Of a DNA stretch of 64,000 nt, positions 29,501 through 38,567 are shown in pieces. The stretch's first letter is position 1, and each line of letters begins with the position of its first letter. The stretch covers positions 1 to 64,000 of the forward strand of contig JAJDAY010000024.1 of the NCBI GenBank assembly GCA_029261655.1, in the 5' to 3' direction. The notes below the pieces were generated by a model. The model saw only the letters and a program-made list of their open reading frames with translations. It had not been told where the DNA came from and made no database searches. Origin of the DNA: Nitrospinaceae bacterium. GTDB taxonomy: Bacteria > Nitrospinota > Nitrospinia > Nitrospinales > VA-1. The position numbers were made by a program, and so were the translations under genes.

Positions 29501-30928
29501 TTGAACTCCTTCTATAAAAAAAATATCGCGGCCCTCAAAATGCGCTGGCCGTCGATGGACTCGCTTCCCGAAACTATTTCCGACCGCGTTGAGACCGTCG
29601 TCTCCAAAACAGGGGAACCGACTCTCAGGCTTGGCAAGTTGCTCATCCACAGCAGTTACGATCCGGTGAAAGAAGGGCTGGGCTTTGCCCAAAACATTCG
29701 ACCGGGAAGCCGGGTGTGCCTGTACGGTTTCGGACTGGGCTATCACGTCCAGTCCCTGCTGAAAAAAATCGGGCCTGAAGGCAGGCTTCTGGTCATCGAA
29801 CTGAACCCCGATTTATTGGGCGCGGCGATGCATCTTCGCGATCAGGTAAATGTGTTCGCCGACCCACGCTTTCGGATGATTTTTGGCCGGGAGGAATCCG
29901 TCGTCTCCAAGGAAATTTCTAAACGGATGTCTGAATGGACTTTGCCTTCCGCCGCCGCCCCGCCGTTAGAGGTTTTGTTTCATTCCCCCTCTTTTAAATG
30001 CATTCCCCAAACCTTTCCCTCTCTGACCAATGCCCTTGAAGTGTTGTTGATGGAACGCAGATTCCCGGCGGTTCTTGGAGGTCTGGAAAGCAGGAACTAT
30101 TCTTTCAACCGGGAAATGGTCCGGCAAAGCCCTGGGATCAATTCCCTCAAGGGGGCGCATCGCGGCCAACCGGGGGTGCTTGTCAGCGCCGGGCCGTCTC
30201 TGGACGACCTGATTCCCCATCTCAAGCGATTCTCCCGCTCTGCCATCATCGCCTGCGTTGACACTGCATTGCCCATTCTGGCACGGGAAGGGATTCAGCC
30301 TCAATATGTATTCACTTTGGACCCGCAGGAAGAAAGCTTTCTGTATTTTCGCGACCATCTTGAAAACGCTTTCAAGTTAATTTATACGCCGACCGCACAT
30401 GGGAAAATTTTATCTAACTTCCGGGGAGAAAAGTTTGTGGTGTTCAAGGAAGGGCATTCTTTGTACCGGAATCAGCAATCCGAAATGGAGAAAAAAGGAA
30501 CCACCAAAACGGGGGGTTCCGTATCTTGTCTGGGTCTGGACTGCATGATTCAACTGGGTTGTGACCCCATCTTCCTGATCGGCCAGGACTGCGCCTACTC
30601 AGGTCAGCGAACCTATTCCAGGCATTCAATCATGAACACCCAACTCCTCGACCGGATTGCGGAGAGGACCACTCTGGCCCTGGGGCACAGGGAAAAAGCC
30701 GGATTGAAAAAACAAATCAGGACAAAAGGAAATTTTGGCACGATGGTTTCCACCAGCCAATCCATGTATAGTTATAAACGTACCCTCGAAGAAATCGCTC
30801 GGCAAAATACCGGAACCCAAATATATAATCTGAGTTCTCACGGGGCGGAGCTTGAAAATATCACGCCTTTGGGTTCAGTCAATGAGTTTGCGGTTAAGTT
30901 GAGTGTTGAAGCCGCAAATAAACGCTGA
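29501..30928 (+). CDS. DUF115 / MptE-like (motility-associated factor) protein
   Basis: 'GQPGVLVSAGPSLDDLIPHLKRFSRSAIIACVDTALPILAREGIQPQYVFTLDPQEESFLYF'; GQDCAYS motif. Confidence 0.82.
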   Translation: MNSFYKKNIAALKMRWPSMDSLPETISDRVETVVSKTGEPTLRLGKLLIHSSYDPVKEGLGFAQNIRPGSRVCLYGFGLGYHVQSLLKKIGPEGRLLVIELNPDLLGAAMHLRDQVNVFADPRFRMIFGREESVVSKEISKRMSEWTLPSAAAPPLEVLFHSPSFKCIPQTFPSLTNALEVLLMERRFPAVLGGLESRNYSFNREMVRQSPGINSLKGAHRGQPGVLVSAGPSLDDLIPHLKRFSRSAIIACVDTALPILAREGIQPQYVFTLDPQEESFLYFRDHLENAFKLIYTPTAHGKILSNFRGEKFVVFKEGHSLYRNQQSEMEKKGTTKTGGSVSCLGLDCMIQLGCDPIFLIGQDCAYSGQRTYSRHSIMNTQLLDRIAERTTLALGHREKAGLKKQIRTKGNFGTMVSTSQSMYSYKRTLEEIARQNTGTQIYNLSSHGAELENITPLGSVNEFAVKLSVEAANKR

Positions 30929-30959
30929 GGGATGCTTTGAGAAATTTTTGCGTGGTCTT

Positions 30960-31520
30960 ATGAAAAAATATTTTCCTGTCCTTTTAATACTCACCCTCAT
31001 TTTGTTCTTTGTGACCGACCACCTGAAACCGGACCCTTCAAAGGATCACGATCATCAGGAACACAATGAGCATGACGACATGGACCATTCGGATCCTGAA
31101 AATATCAGACGAATGGCGATCTTTCATTTCAACGAAGGCAATAAATTTTTACAGCAGGGGAAATGGGATGAAGCGGTTAAAAAATACCACAAGGCTCTGA
31201 ACCATAACCGGGAGTTTCAGGAAACCTATATAAACTTAAGTTCCGCCTATCTTGGGGCCGGAAAGTACGACGAGGCTTTAAGCACACTGAAATCTCTTGA
31301 AAAAATCAATCCCACAGCCCCGCTTTTGTATTACAACCTGGCTTGCTATTATTCCCTGACAGAAAATACGCCTGCCAGCCTGAACGCGTTAAAGAAAGCG
31401 GTCGATTTCGGCTATAAAAGTTTTCAGGAAATTCAGACCGACCCCGACCTGGAAAATTTGCGAACAAATGCGGAGTTCAAGGAGTGGTTTCAATCCCTTG
31501 AAAGGGATTCCGGCGATTAG
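30960..31520 (+). CDS. membrane-anchored TPR protein with His/Asp-rich linker
   Basis: TM helix, 'SKDHDHQEHNEHDDMDHSDPEN', then TPR repeats; ATG at 30960 (ORF opens with GTG 30903). Confidence 0.8.
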   Translation: MKKYFPVLLILTLILFFVTDHLKPDPSKDHDHQEHNEHDDMDHSDPENIRRMAIFHFNEGNKFLQQGKWDEAVKKYHKALNHNREFQETYINLSSAYLGAGKYDEALSTLKSLEKINPTAPLLYYNLACYYSLTENTPASLNALKKAVDFGYKSFQEIQTDPDLENLRTNAEFKEWFQSLERDSGD

Positions 31521-31548
31521 GATTTTTTTAACGATGAGAGCCGGGAGG

Positions 31549-32730
31549 TTATTTTTTTTCAGCAGGAATCAGTTTCACTTTTCCGTTTGTTCCAATGACC
31601 ATGGCTTTGCTTCCGTCCAGAATGGACATCAACAGTTCTCCAACAAATTCTTTTCTCCAGCCCTGCATGAGAAAGTGCTCGCCAAGGTTCTCCTTACGCT
31701 CGAAACATTTTACAAAATCGTGGATGCGTTTTCGATGCGCCAGCACGCTGGGCTCGATCTTCAACTCTTCAGAGCGAATCTGAATATACGCCGCCAATAG
31801 TTCCTCCACCCCTTTTCCCGTGGAATAGCCGTCGAACTCCGGCAATTCTGGAATCTCATCATCGGGAATGGCCAACCCTTTTTGAATCGCCTCGAGGATC
31901 GCCTCTCCGCTTTTGGAAACTTCCTTGCGATGAAACCCGCGAATATTAGCCAGGTCGTCCAGTTTTTTAGGCAGGCTCCTGGCGATCTCCAGGAGAGGTT
32001 CATCCCGAACCACCGATTTTGGCAAGTTGTCTCTTCGAATGGCTTCTTCTTCACGCCATGCCGCCAACTCAACCATGACTCCCAGATTCTTTCGCCTGAG
32101 ACTTCGGACATTTTTGATTTTTAAAAATTGCCGCCTGGGATCGGGAAGATCATAAACCTGCGGTTTCTCAAGGTTCGCGAACTCGGCCTGAATCCATTCA
32201 TGTCGGTTCATTTTTTTTAACACCTGACCAAGCTTTTCATAAACCGGCAGAAGGAACCGGGCGTCATCCAGCGCATAATCAATCTGGCTTTGCCGCAATG
32301 GCCTTCGACACCAGTCGGTATAAGTTTCCGTCTTCAGAATCTTTTTACCCGTGACCTTTTGAACAATTTTGGCGAAAGAAATCTGCGCCCCCCACCCCAC
32401 CACTGCCGCGGCTACCTGGGTGTCGAAAACCGGGGTGATCACCTGACCCGTCAAACGGACCAGGATCTCCAGATCCTGCCTTGCGGCGTGAAATATTTTT
32501 AATACCTTGGGATTGGTAATGATATCCAGAAAGGGGCTGATGTCGGAAATGAGGATGGGGTCAACCGCGGCGCAAACGCCGTCCCCGGCAACCTGAATGA
32601 GACCTAGGCGGTGGAAATACGTTCGCTCCCGAACAAATTCCGTGTCCAGGCTGATCACTTCGCAAGGCTTCAGCTTCTCACAGAGGATCGCAAGATCATC
32701 CTCGGTGGTTACATACATAAAGATCTCCAA
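31549..32730 (-). CDS. rnd: ribonuclease D
   Basis: 'VISLDTEFVRERTYFHRLGLIQVA', 'FHAARQDLEIL', 'YALDDARFLLPVYEKL' DEDD exonuclease motifs plus HRDC-like C-terminus. Confidence 0.93.
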   Translation of the reverse strand: MEIFMYVTTEDDLAILCEKLKPCEVISLDTEFVRERTYFHRLGLIQVAGDGVCAAVDPILISDISPFLDIITNPKVLKIFHAARQDLEILVRLTGQVITPVFDTQVAAAVVGWGAQISFAKIVQKVTGKKILKTETYTDWCRRPLRQSQIDYALDDARFLLPVYEKLGQVLKKMNRHEWIQAEFANLEKPQVYDLPDPRRQFLKIKNVRSLRRKNLGVMVELAAWREEEAIRRDNLPKSVVRDEPLLEIARSLPKKLDDLANIRGFHRKEVSKSGEAILEAIQKGLAIPDDEIPELPEFDGYSTGKGVEELLAAYIQIRSEELKIEPSVLAHRKRIHDFVKCFERKENLGEHFLMQGWRKEFVGELLMSILDGSKAMVIGTNGKVKLIPAEKK

Positions 32731-32975
32731 ATATTTTGGGCAATGGCATAGGCGGCTATTGCACTATCTAGTATCACATTTACAGATTAATTGTGCGGAG
32801 AATCAGGGGTTCAGGAGTAAAAACTTTACTTAAACTCTTAAGGCGAGATTTTCAGCAGGAGGAATAACAAAAGAAGACCAAAAAGGGCCGGACCTTAAAA
32901 CTCAACTAAAGTAAAGCAATCAAAGAGTTATAAAGAGTCCGGCTTATTTTTTCCTTTTTGAGAGCTATTAAGCCC

Positions 32976-33170
32976 TCAAACACCGGGATCTTCCATCTGA
33001 ACCTTGTCCCAGGCGTTTTTGTTTTCCCAAGCATCCTGATTCAAATAAGTCTCACTAAAATCAGGCGATGCGTTCGAATCTTCCTTCCAAAAATTTTTAC
33101 TCAATTTCTTGGGGGACACCACGCGTTTTAACTCCCCATCCGCATCAAAAATTTTTACCTCGAAAAACAT
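32976..33170 (-). CDS. hypothetical protein, 64 aa
   Basis: Internal ATG 'MFFEVKIFDADGELKRVVSPKKLSKNFW...'; preceded by GGAGGAACGAA SD-like sequence. Confidence 0.55.
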   Translation of the reverse strand: MFFEVKIFDADGELKRVVSPKKLSKNFWKEDSNASPDFSETYLNQDAWENKNAWDKVQMEDPGV

Positions 33171-33679
33171 TTCGTTCCTCCAATCCGAAATAATACATCT
33201 GCCTCCTCCTTTTTGCTCTCCACGAAGATCCTGCCGGCCATTTAAAGATTTACCGCGAATTACACAATAAAACTCCACTTTAAAAAAGTCAAGCAAATAA
33301 GTGCAATAAAATCAATGATTATCAGCATTATAATTACACTTACATTATTATCCTTTACGTCCGAAATAGGAAAATGTTTAACGAGAGAGGCCCATCTCCA
33401 GATAAAACCGAGTCCCAAAACCCACTGGAAGACGCCAAGACGAAATAAAATAAAGCCTTAAATATCAATTAGTTAATAAAATTTCCCGGACCTGTCCTGC
33501 TTTCAAACAGTAACAATTTGTTTTTAAAGGTTTTATGATAAAACCGTGTTTTTGCACCCTAATAATAACCGGGGTTTTTATTTGACTTTTTCACCCTGAT
33601 AACCTAATTTTAGTTTTGAATAAAATGCTATGAGGTATTCCATTTCTATGTTCCCTAACTCTGGAATTATCCAAGAAAA

Positions 33680-34378
33680 ATGATGAGAATCTTGGGAATT
33701 GACTCATCAGTCCCGCAGGGTAGCGTTGCCCTCCTCGAAAACGATAAAATCATTTCCGAAACACTCTTAAATACTGGCTCTGGAAACCACTCAGACGGCC
33801 TATTGAGAATGGTGGACGATGTATTGTCCGAGGCTCAATTTCGATTGGAAGATATCGACGGATTCGGCGTTACCCAGGGTCCCGGCTCCTTCACCGGATT
33901 GCGCGTGGGCGTTAGCCTCGTCAAAGGGTTCGTCCTGGCGACAGAAAAGCCGGCCTGGGGAATCGATACTCTGGAGGCTGTATCGGCGCGCCAGAAACCC
34001 ACAGGCCACCCGATATGCGCCATTTTGGACGCACGCAAAAAAGAAGTTTATTGCGCTTTTTTCAGATATGAGGGAAGCAGGTTAGTGCGATCGACTCCTG
34101 ACAAAGTGATATCACCGGAAGAGTTATCCGAAATGGTTTCCGAGCCCACTGTTTTTATCGGCAGTGGATTGGAAACTTACGGCAAGTTTTTTTCCGACAG
34201 ACTGGGGTCCTGGTTCATCGACAACTCGAAGTTGATTGAGCACAGTGTCGCCGCAAGCACCGCAGGCCTGGCAAGGCCGCATCTGGAAACCAACCCTTGC
34301 TTTGACCTGGATGAATTGACCATCAAATACGTTAGAAAATCAGAGGCTGAACTGAATTACATGAAACAAGCTTTATAA
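33680..34378 (+). CDS. tsaB: tRNA threonylcarbamoyladenosine biosynthesis protein TsaB
   Basis: 'RILGIDSSVPQGSVALLE', 'GFGVTQGPGSFTGLRVGVSLVKGF'. Confidence 0.95.
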   Translation: MMRILGIDSSVPQGSVALLENDKIISETLLNTGSGNHSDGLLRMVDDVLSEAQFRLEDIDGFGVTQGPGSFTGLRVGVSLVKGFVLATEKPAWGIDTLEAVSARQKPTGHPICAILDARKKEVYCAFFRYEGSRLVRSTPDKVISPEELSEMVSEPTVFIGSGLETYGKFFSDRLGSWFIDNSKLIEHSVAASTAGLARPHLETNPCFDLDELTIKYVRKSEAELNYMKQAL

Positions 34379-34395
34379 AAATGGAGGCAGGTAAA

Positions 34396-34608
34396 ATGGA
34401 TATCGACCCGCAATTGCTGGATAAAGTCCAAAACGATAATGAAGAATTCAAAAAACTCTATGCAGAACACAATGTTCTGAAACAAAAAGTCGTCGAATTG
34501 AACAAATTAAAATTCCTGAGCGGAGAACAGGAGCTCGAAAAGAAAAAACACCAAAAGGAGAAACTCAAAGCCAAAGACCGGCTGGAACAAATCCTCAGCG
34601 AATACTAA
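34396..34608 (+). CDS. YdcH/DUF465-family small coiled-coil protein
   Basis: 'DNEEFKKLYAEHNVLKQKVVELNKLKFLSGEQELEKKKHQKEKLKAKDRLEQILSEY'. Confidence 0.8.
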   Translation: MDIDPQLLDKVQNDNEEFKKLYAEHNVLKQKVVELNKLKFLSGEQELEKKKHQKEKLKAKDRLEQILSEY

Positions 34609-34732
34609 TCGCGGACAAATTAAAAGAATCCTGTATCTGACAAACGTTTTGAAAACCTGAAAAGACGTGTATGAGACCTTTTCGTAATAGCGGCCATCCC
34701 TGTCGGCCCAGGAAACAAATCAATCCCCCCGG

Positions 34733-34786
34733 CCCCCTTCGTAGAAGGGGGAGCACTCGATTCCCCCCTTTTTAAAGTGCCCTTGC
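34733..34786 (+). terminator. two overlapping (mutually exclusive) hairpins, second followed by T-tract
   Basis: CCCCCTTC-GTA-GAAGGGGG and AAGGGGG-N11-CCCCCTT-TTT share the same G-tract. Confidence 0.55.
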
Positions 34787-35051
34787 GGGGTATGAGAACT
34801 AATGTTAAATACCACAGGGGTTATGGGGATTTTTTGAAAACTCTTTTCTCCCCAACCAATTCACAATCAGTTTTCTTTTTCCTTTCACTGACAGTTAAGA
34901 TCACTCAATTTTCCCGGCTCTAAAGCCCTCTTGAAACATTATTTTTAATTCAGCTATTTTTTGATTTTTGCGCAATCTCAAAGGTTTCTGTTCAAGCGGG
35001 TTTCAATATCCCTGTATGAAAAAGATTCCCTCTCCTCCTCCTTCGACAGGC

Positions 35052-36305
35052 TCAGGATGACGGAGGAAAGGAAAAAAACCCATCTATCCTCATGGCACCG
35101 GCGAGCAATCGGCCAAGGAACTTAAAAGACACGACTTTGTCGGCGGGAATATAATCTCCGATCACGCCCACCAGAGTCGCCGCCTGTTCGGGGTTCCGGG
35201 CCAGTATTTCGATGACCCGGTTGCATAATGCAGGACTATAAATCAGGCGCTGAAGGATTTTACTCAACAGAAATTTTTTCCTGAATTCTTTTTTACGCCT
35301 GCACTCGTAGACAGCCAACGCTCCCCTTGAAAAATCATTTCTTTTAAATGAAGCGTCGATCACGTCAGACGCGATCTGCGCGCTCCTTAAGGAAAGGTAA
35401 ATCCCCTCTCCGGTAAACGGGTCGATGAATCCCGATGCGTCTCCCACCAGCACCAGTCCGCCTATTTGTACCGGGCGCACGGAAAACGCCAGAGAATCGA
35501 CGCTCCTCGCCTTTTCCATCACCTCGCCCCCGTCCAGCAGTTCGCGGCGCAAGGGGTTTTTTAGAACCGTACGCACATAGAAATCGTGCAGGTCTTTTTC
35601 TCCCTGGATGGATTTTTTGTCAACCACAAGAACGACATTGGTCTGGCCCGGACCGGTGGGCGCCATCCCTGTGTAACCGGGATGACTGATATGCATGGCG
35701 CAATATTTTTCGAGGGGCCCGGACACCGCCCAGTGAGCGGCCAGCGCAATTTTACTGGAGCCCCGGTTTTTTTTCTTGAGATCAAAGCGGCGCAATGAAA
35801 CGCCATTTCTTCCTCCAGCGTCCACCACCACTTGCGCGCGCAATTCAAAGGGAGTTTTCGCATCGTCCCGACCACGCACCCCGACCACCCGACCTTCCTC
35901 AACAATAAAATCCGTCACCTTGTGTCCCTCTTTCACCACCACCCCCGCCTGCCCGACCCGCTCGATCAACAGCCGGTCAAACACCATCCGAGGCAGAGAC
36001 AGGCTGGTCATTGGGCGAGTCGATCCTGGAATCGGCGGATACTCGACGGCAAACCCTGTCTTTTCATAAGAAGAAATGGACACACCGCTCAGCCTGACAG
36101 GGGAAAGGGCGTCGATCTCAGCGAGCACCCCCAGCCGTTCCAGAATGACATCTGCCGCCGGGCTGATAAATTCGCCGCAGATTTTGTCGCGAGGAAATCG
36201 GGCCTGATCCAAAAGAGCCACTTTGTGCCCGCACCCTGAAAGAAAAAGGGCCGTGGCCGACCCTGCCGGGCCTCCTCCAATGACAATGACGTCGAAGCGG
36301 TTCAT
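35052..36305 (-). CDS. geranylgeranyl reductase-family FAD-dependent oxidoreductase
   Basis: 'FDVIVIGGGPAGSATALFLSGCGHKVALLDQARFPRDKICGEFISPAA', 'GLVLVGDASGFIDPFTGEGIYLSLRSA'. Confidence 0.92.
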   Translation of the reverse strand: MNRFDVIVIGGGPAGSATALFLSGCGHKVALLDQARFPRDKICGEFISPAADVILERLGVLAEIDALSPVRLSGVSISSYEKTGFAVEYPPIPGSTRPMTSLSLPRMVFDRLLIERVGQAGVVVKEGHKVTDFIVEEGRVVGVRGRDDAKTPFELRAQVVVDAGGRNGVSLRRFDLKKKNRGSSKIALAAHWAVSGPLEKYCAMHISHPGYTGMAPTGPGQTNVVLVVDKKSIQGEKDLHDFYVRTVLKNPLRRELLDGGEVMEKARSVDSLAFSVRPVQIGGLVLVGDASGFIDPFTGEGIYLSLRSAQIASDVIDASFKRNDFSRGALAVYECRRKKEFRKKFLLSKILQRLIYSPALCNRVIEILARNPEQAATLVGVIGDYIPADKVVSFKFLGRLLAGAMRIDGFFSFPPSS

Positions 36306-37024
36306 CAGCTTTTTCTAGCAACCAGAGCGATTCTATAAGGAAAGTGACGATGAACCTCAAATCGGGGAAGACCCGCAGACTTCGCCAGCTCGCAAAATTC
36401 GGAAGGCGTGAAAGCGTTCATCACCGAAACGGGAGCGTCGTAGCGGGTCAGCCGGTTTTTGGTGAGTAACCGGGTGAGAAGAAAAATAGCGGCGTGGGCG
36501 ATGCGGCTCCGGTGAAGATCGTTCACAATAATTCCAAGCCGGCTTATTTTGTAAATTGCGCCTAAAATAGCGACGGCCTTTTCCCACGCGAAATGATGCA
36601 GCGATAGATTGTTGACCGCCAGATCAATACTGCCTTCCCTGAACGGCAGTGATAATACATCGCATTGGATCAACTGGATTTCTGGAAACTCTTCCGTCAT
36701 TTCGCGGGCGAATTTGAGCATCTTAAAATTGATATCGACGGCGAAAATTTTGACGGGAATCTTCAGCTTGCGCGCCATTTTAGCCAAGGCGATTGGCTGG
36801 TCGGCGGAACCTGTGGCCGCATCGAGGATGGTGACGGGCTGGCCGGGCTTGTGGGTTTTTAGAAATTTTTCGGCATGATGGAGCAATACCCGGTAACCGC
36901 TCAAATACCGGTTGACTGTCTGAACATCGTTTAAGCTATCCCGGACTTCTTCAAAAGGCGCTTCATCGAGATCAAGGAGTTCATCCCGAAGGTTCCGGGG
37001 AGGCGGTGAAAAAATCATTTTCAA
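36305..37024 (-). CDS. class I SAM-dependent methyltransferase
   Basis: 'VTILDAATGSADQPIALAKMARKLKIPVKIFAVDINFKMLKFARE', overlapping the downstream reductase. Confidence 0.87.
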   Translation of the reverse strand: MKMIFSPPPRNLRDELLDLDEAPFEEVRDSLNDVQTVNRYLSGYRVLLHHAEKFLKTHKPGQPVTILDAATGSADQPIALAKMARKLKIPVKIFAVDINFKMLKFAREMTEEFPEIQLIQCDVLSLPFREGSIDLAVNNLSLHHFAWEKAVAILGAIYKISRLGIIVNDLHRSRIAHAAIFLLTRLLTKNRLTRYDAPVSVMNAFTPSEFCELAKSAGLPRFEVHRHFPYRIALVARKS

Positions 37025-37054
37025 AATTCCTCTTTCAGAGGAAATTTTAAAGCG

Positions 37055-37450
37055 TCAATTGGGAAAGAAAAAGTGCAACTCGCTGTTGGCAATTTTTTTT
37101 CTCATAAAACTCCGCGCCATATCTTTAAAAACACCCCTGAAAATTGGTATCAGTATTAAAAACCCAATCGTATCAGTCACAATACCAGGGGTGATGAGGA
37201 GCATGCTGGCGATCCCCATGACAACTCCGTTCAGCACTTCCTCTTCAGGCAAGGTACGCGATTTTAAATGCCATTGCATCTTTTCAAAATAGGTCTTTCC
37301 CCAGCTTCTTCCGACCACAACTCCGATCAGAAAAGTCAGCATGATCAAGTTAACCGTATTGAGAATGCTGATGTGGTCACTGATCCATTTCAACCCGAAA
37401 ATCTCAATCACCGTTCCCACCGCAAAACATATCGTCACTGGTAGAGTCAC
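37055..37450 (-). CDS. fxsA: FxsA family membrane protein
   Basis: 'MGIASMLLITPGIVTDTIGFLILIPIFRGVFKDMA' FxsA signature. Confidence 0.9.
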   Translation of the reverse strand: MTLPVTICFAVGTVIEIFGLKWISDHISILNTVNLIMLTFLIGVVVGRSWGKTYFEKMQWHLKSRTLPEEEVLNGVVMGIASMLLITPGIVTDTIGFLILIPIFRGVFKDMARSFMRKKIANSELHFFFPN

Positions 37451-37581
37451 GCTTTTCCCCTCAATTCATATAGAATATTCAAAAGGCTTCTGTTTTAATA
37501 AATATTGATGCAAGTAAAGTATCAGAAATTTCAGGCATGTGGAAGCGATAAGGCCAAAACCCACCTGAACCGGACCCTCGT

Positions 37582-38430
37582 CTAGTTATTCTCCTGATTT
37601 GAGGTAAAACCCTGCACCAGACTGAGAAATTCCGTAATGGCCTGCAACTGAGTGTCGGAAACAAACTGTTCCACATTTTGCTTGTCCGCATTGTCTTTGT
37701 GATGAAACGCGAAAAAGTCTTTCCTGAATTTATTTTTCCATTTCATCCGGGAGAAATCGTAGTTTTCCAGCAGGCGGGCTCCTTTATTGCCTCCAATTCC
37801 CATTAGGGAATGACAAAACAGGCAATTGTCCTTGAAAGAAGAAAACCCCACCGGTGACGCCGTCCCAACAACCTTCCTGAGAGGCTCATAATATTCCCGC
37901 AGGCGGGTGAACTTTAGTTGCCGGATATTCGCCGTCAGATAGCGTTCCTGAAAGGGCGCCTTTTTGCGATCGGGAACGATCACCAGAAGGGGATTCAACC
38001 AATCGGGCTTTTTGAACTCCGAGCGGATCTCGATTCGGGTCGCCACCTGAATATCGTAGCGCTCAATATCCGCTATCGACAGAATCCCCTGATAATCGTC
38101 GAAACAATCGAGCAGTACCGCGTCGCTAACACCTTCCGGGTCAAAAAGCCTGACCAGCGCGGCCATGGAAATGACCCGGAATTTCGATCCTTCATAACCC
38201 AGGGCTTTGTCAAAATAGCGGCTTGAGATTTCCCTTGAAACCACCCGCGCTTCCAATTGTTTGAGCGTCCACCTGGAAGGCGAAGAGGGTTCCGCCGTTA
38301 TTACCGGACCGATAATCTGAAAAACCGCCTCGTCGTCTGCATCAACGGGGCAGGCACAACCAAAATAAAATCCCAGAACCAGCAAAAGTGGAATTTTGAG
38401 ATTGAACTTCCGGCAAATTATTTGTTTCAT
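37582..38430 (-). CDS. secreted protein with CxxCH heme-c motif
   Basis: Signal peptide; 'DNCLFCHSLMGIGGNKG' (CLFCH); N-terminal portion resembles a molybdopterin-oxidoreductase-like domain without obvious cofactor Cys. Confidence 0.7.
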   Translation of the reverse strand: MKQIICRKFNLKIPLLLVLGFYFGCACPVDADDEAVFQIIGPVITAEPSSPSRWTLKQLEARVVSREISSRYFDKALGYEGSKFRVISMAALVRLFDPEGVSDAVLLDCFDDYQGILSIADIERYDIQVATRIEIRSEFKKPDWLNPLLVIVPDRKKAPFQERYLTANIRQLKFTRLREYYEPLRKVVGTASPVGFSSFKDNCLFCHSLMGIGGNKGARLLENYDFSRMKWKNKFRKDFFAFHHKDNADKQNVEQFVSDTQLQAITEFLSLVQGFTSNQENN

Positions 38431-38567
38431 TGCCCATAACCCTATATGATGGGTGATTGAATTTATTCTTCAGGAGTCGGGCGATGAGTTTCTACGTCCG
38501 GTACGCTTTGGAGATACTAAAATATTACTCATTCAAGGTTATTTTCCCTTAAGGGATTTAATTTATC

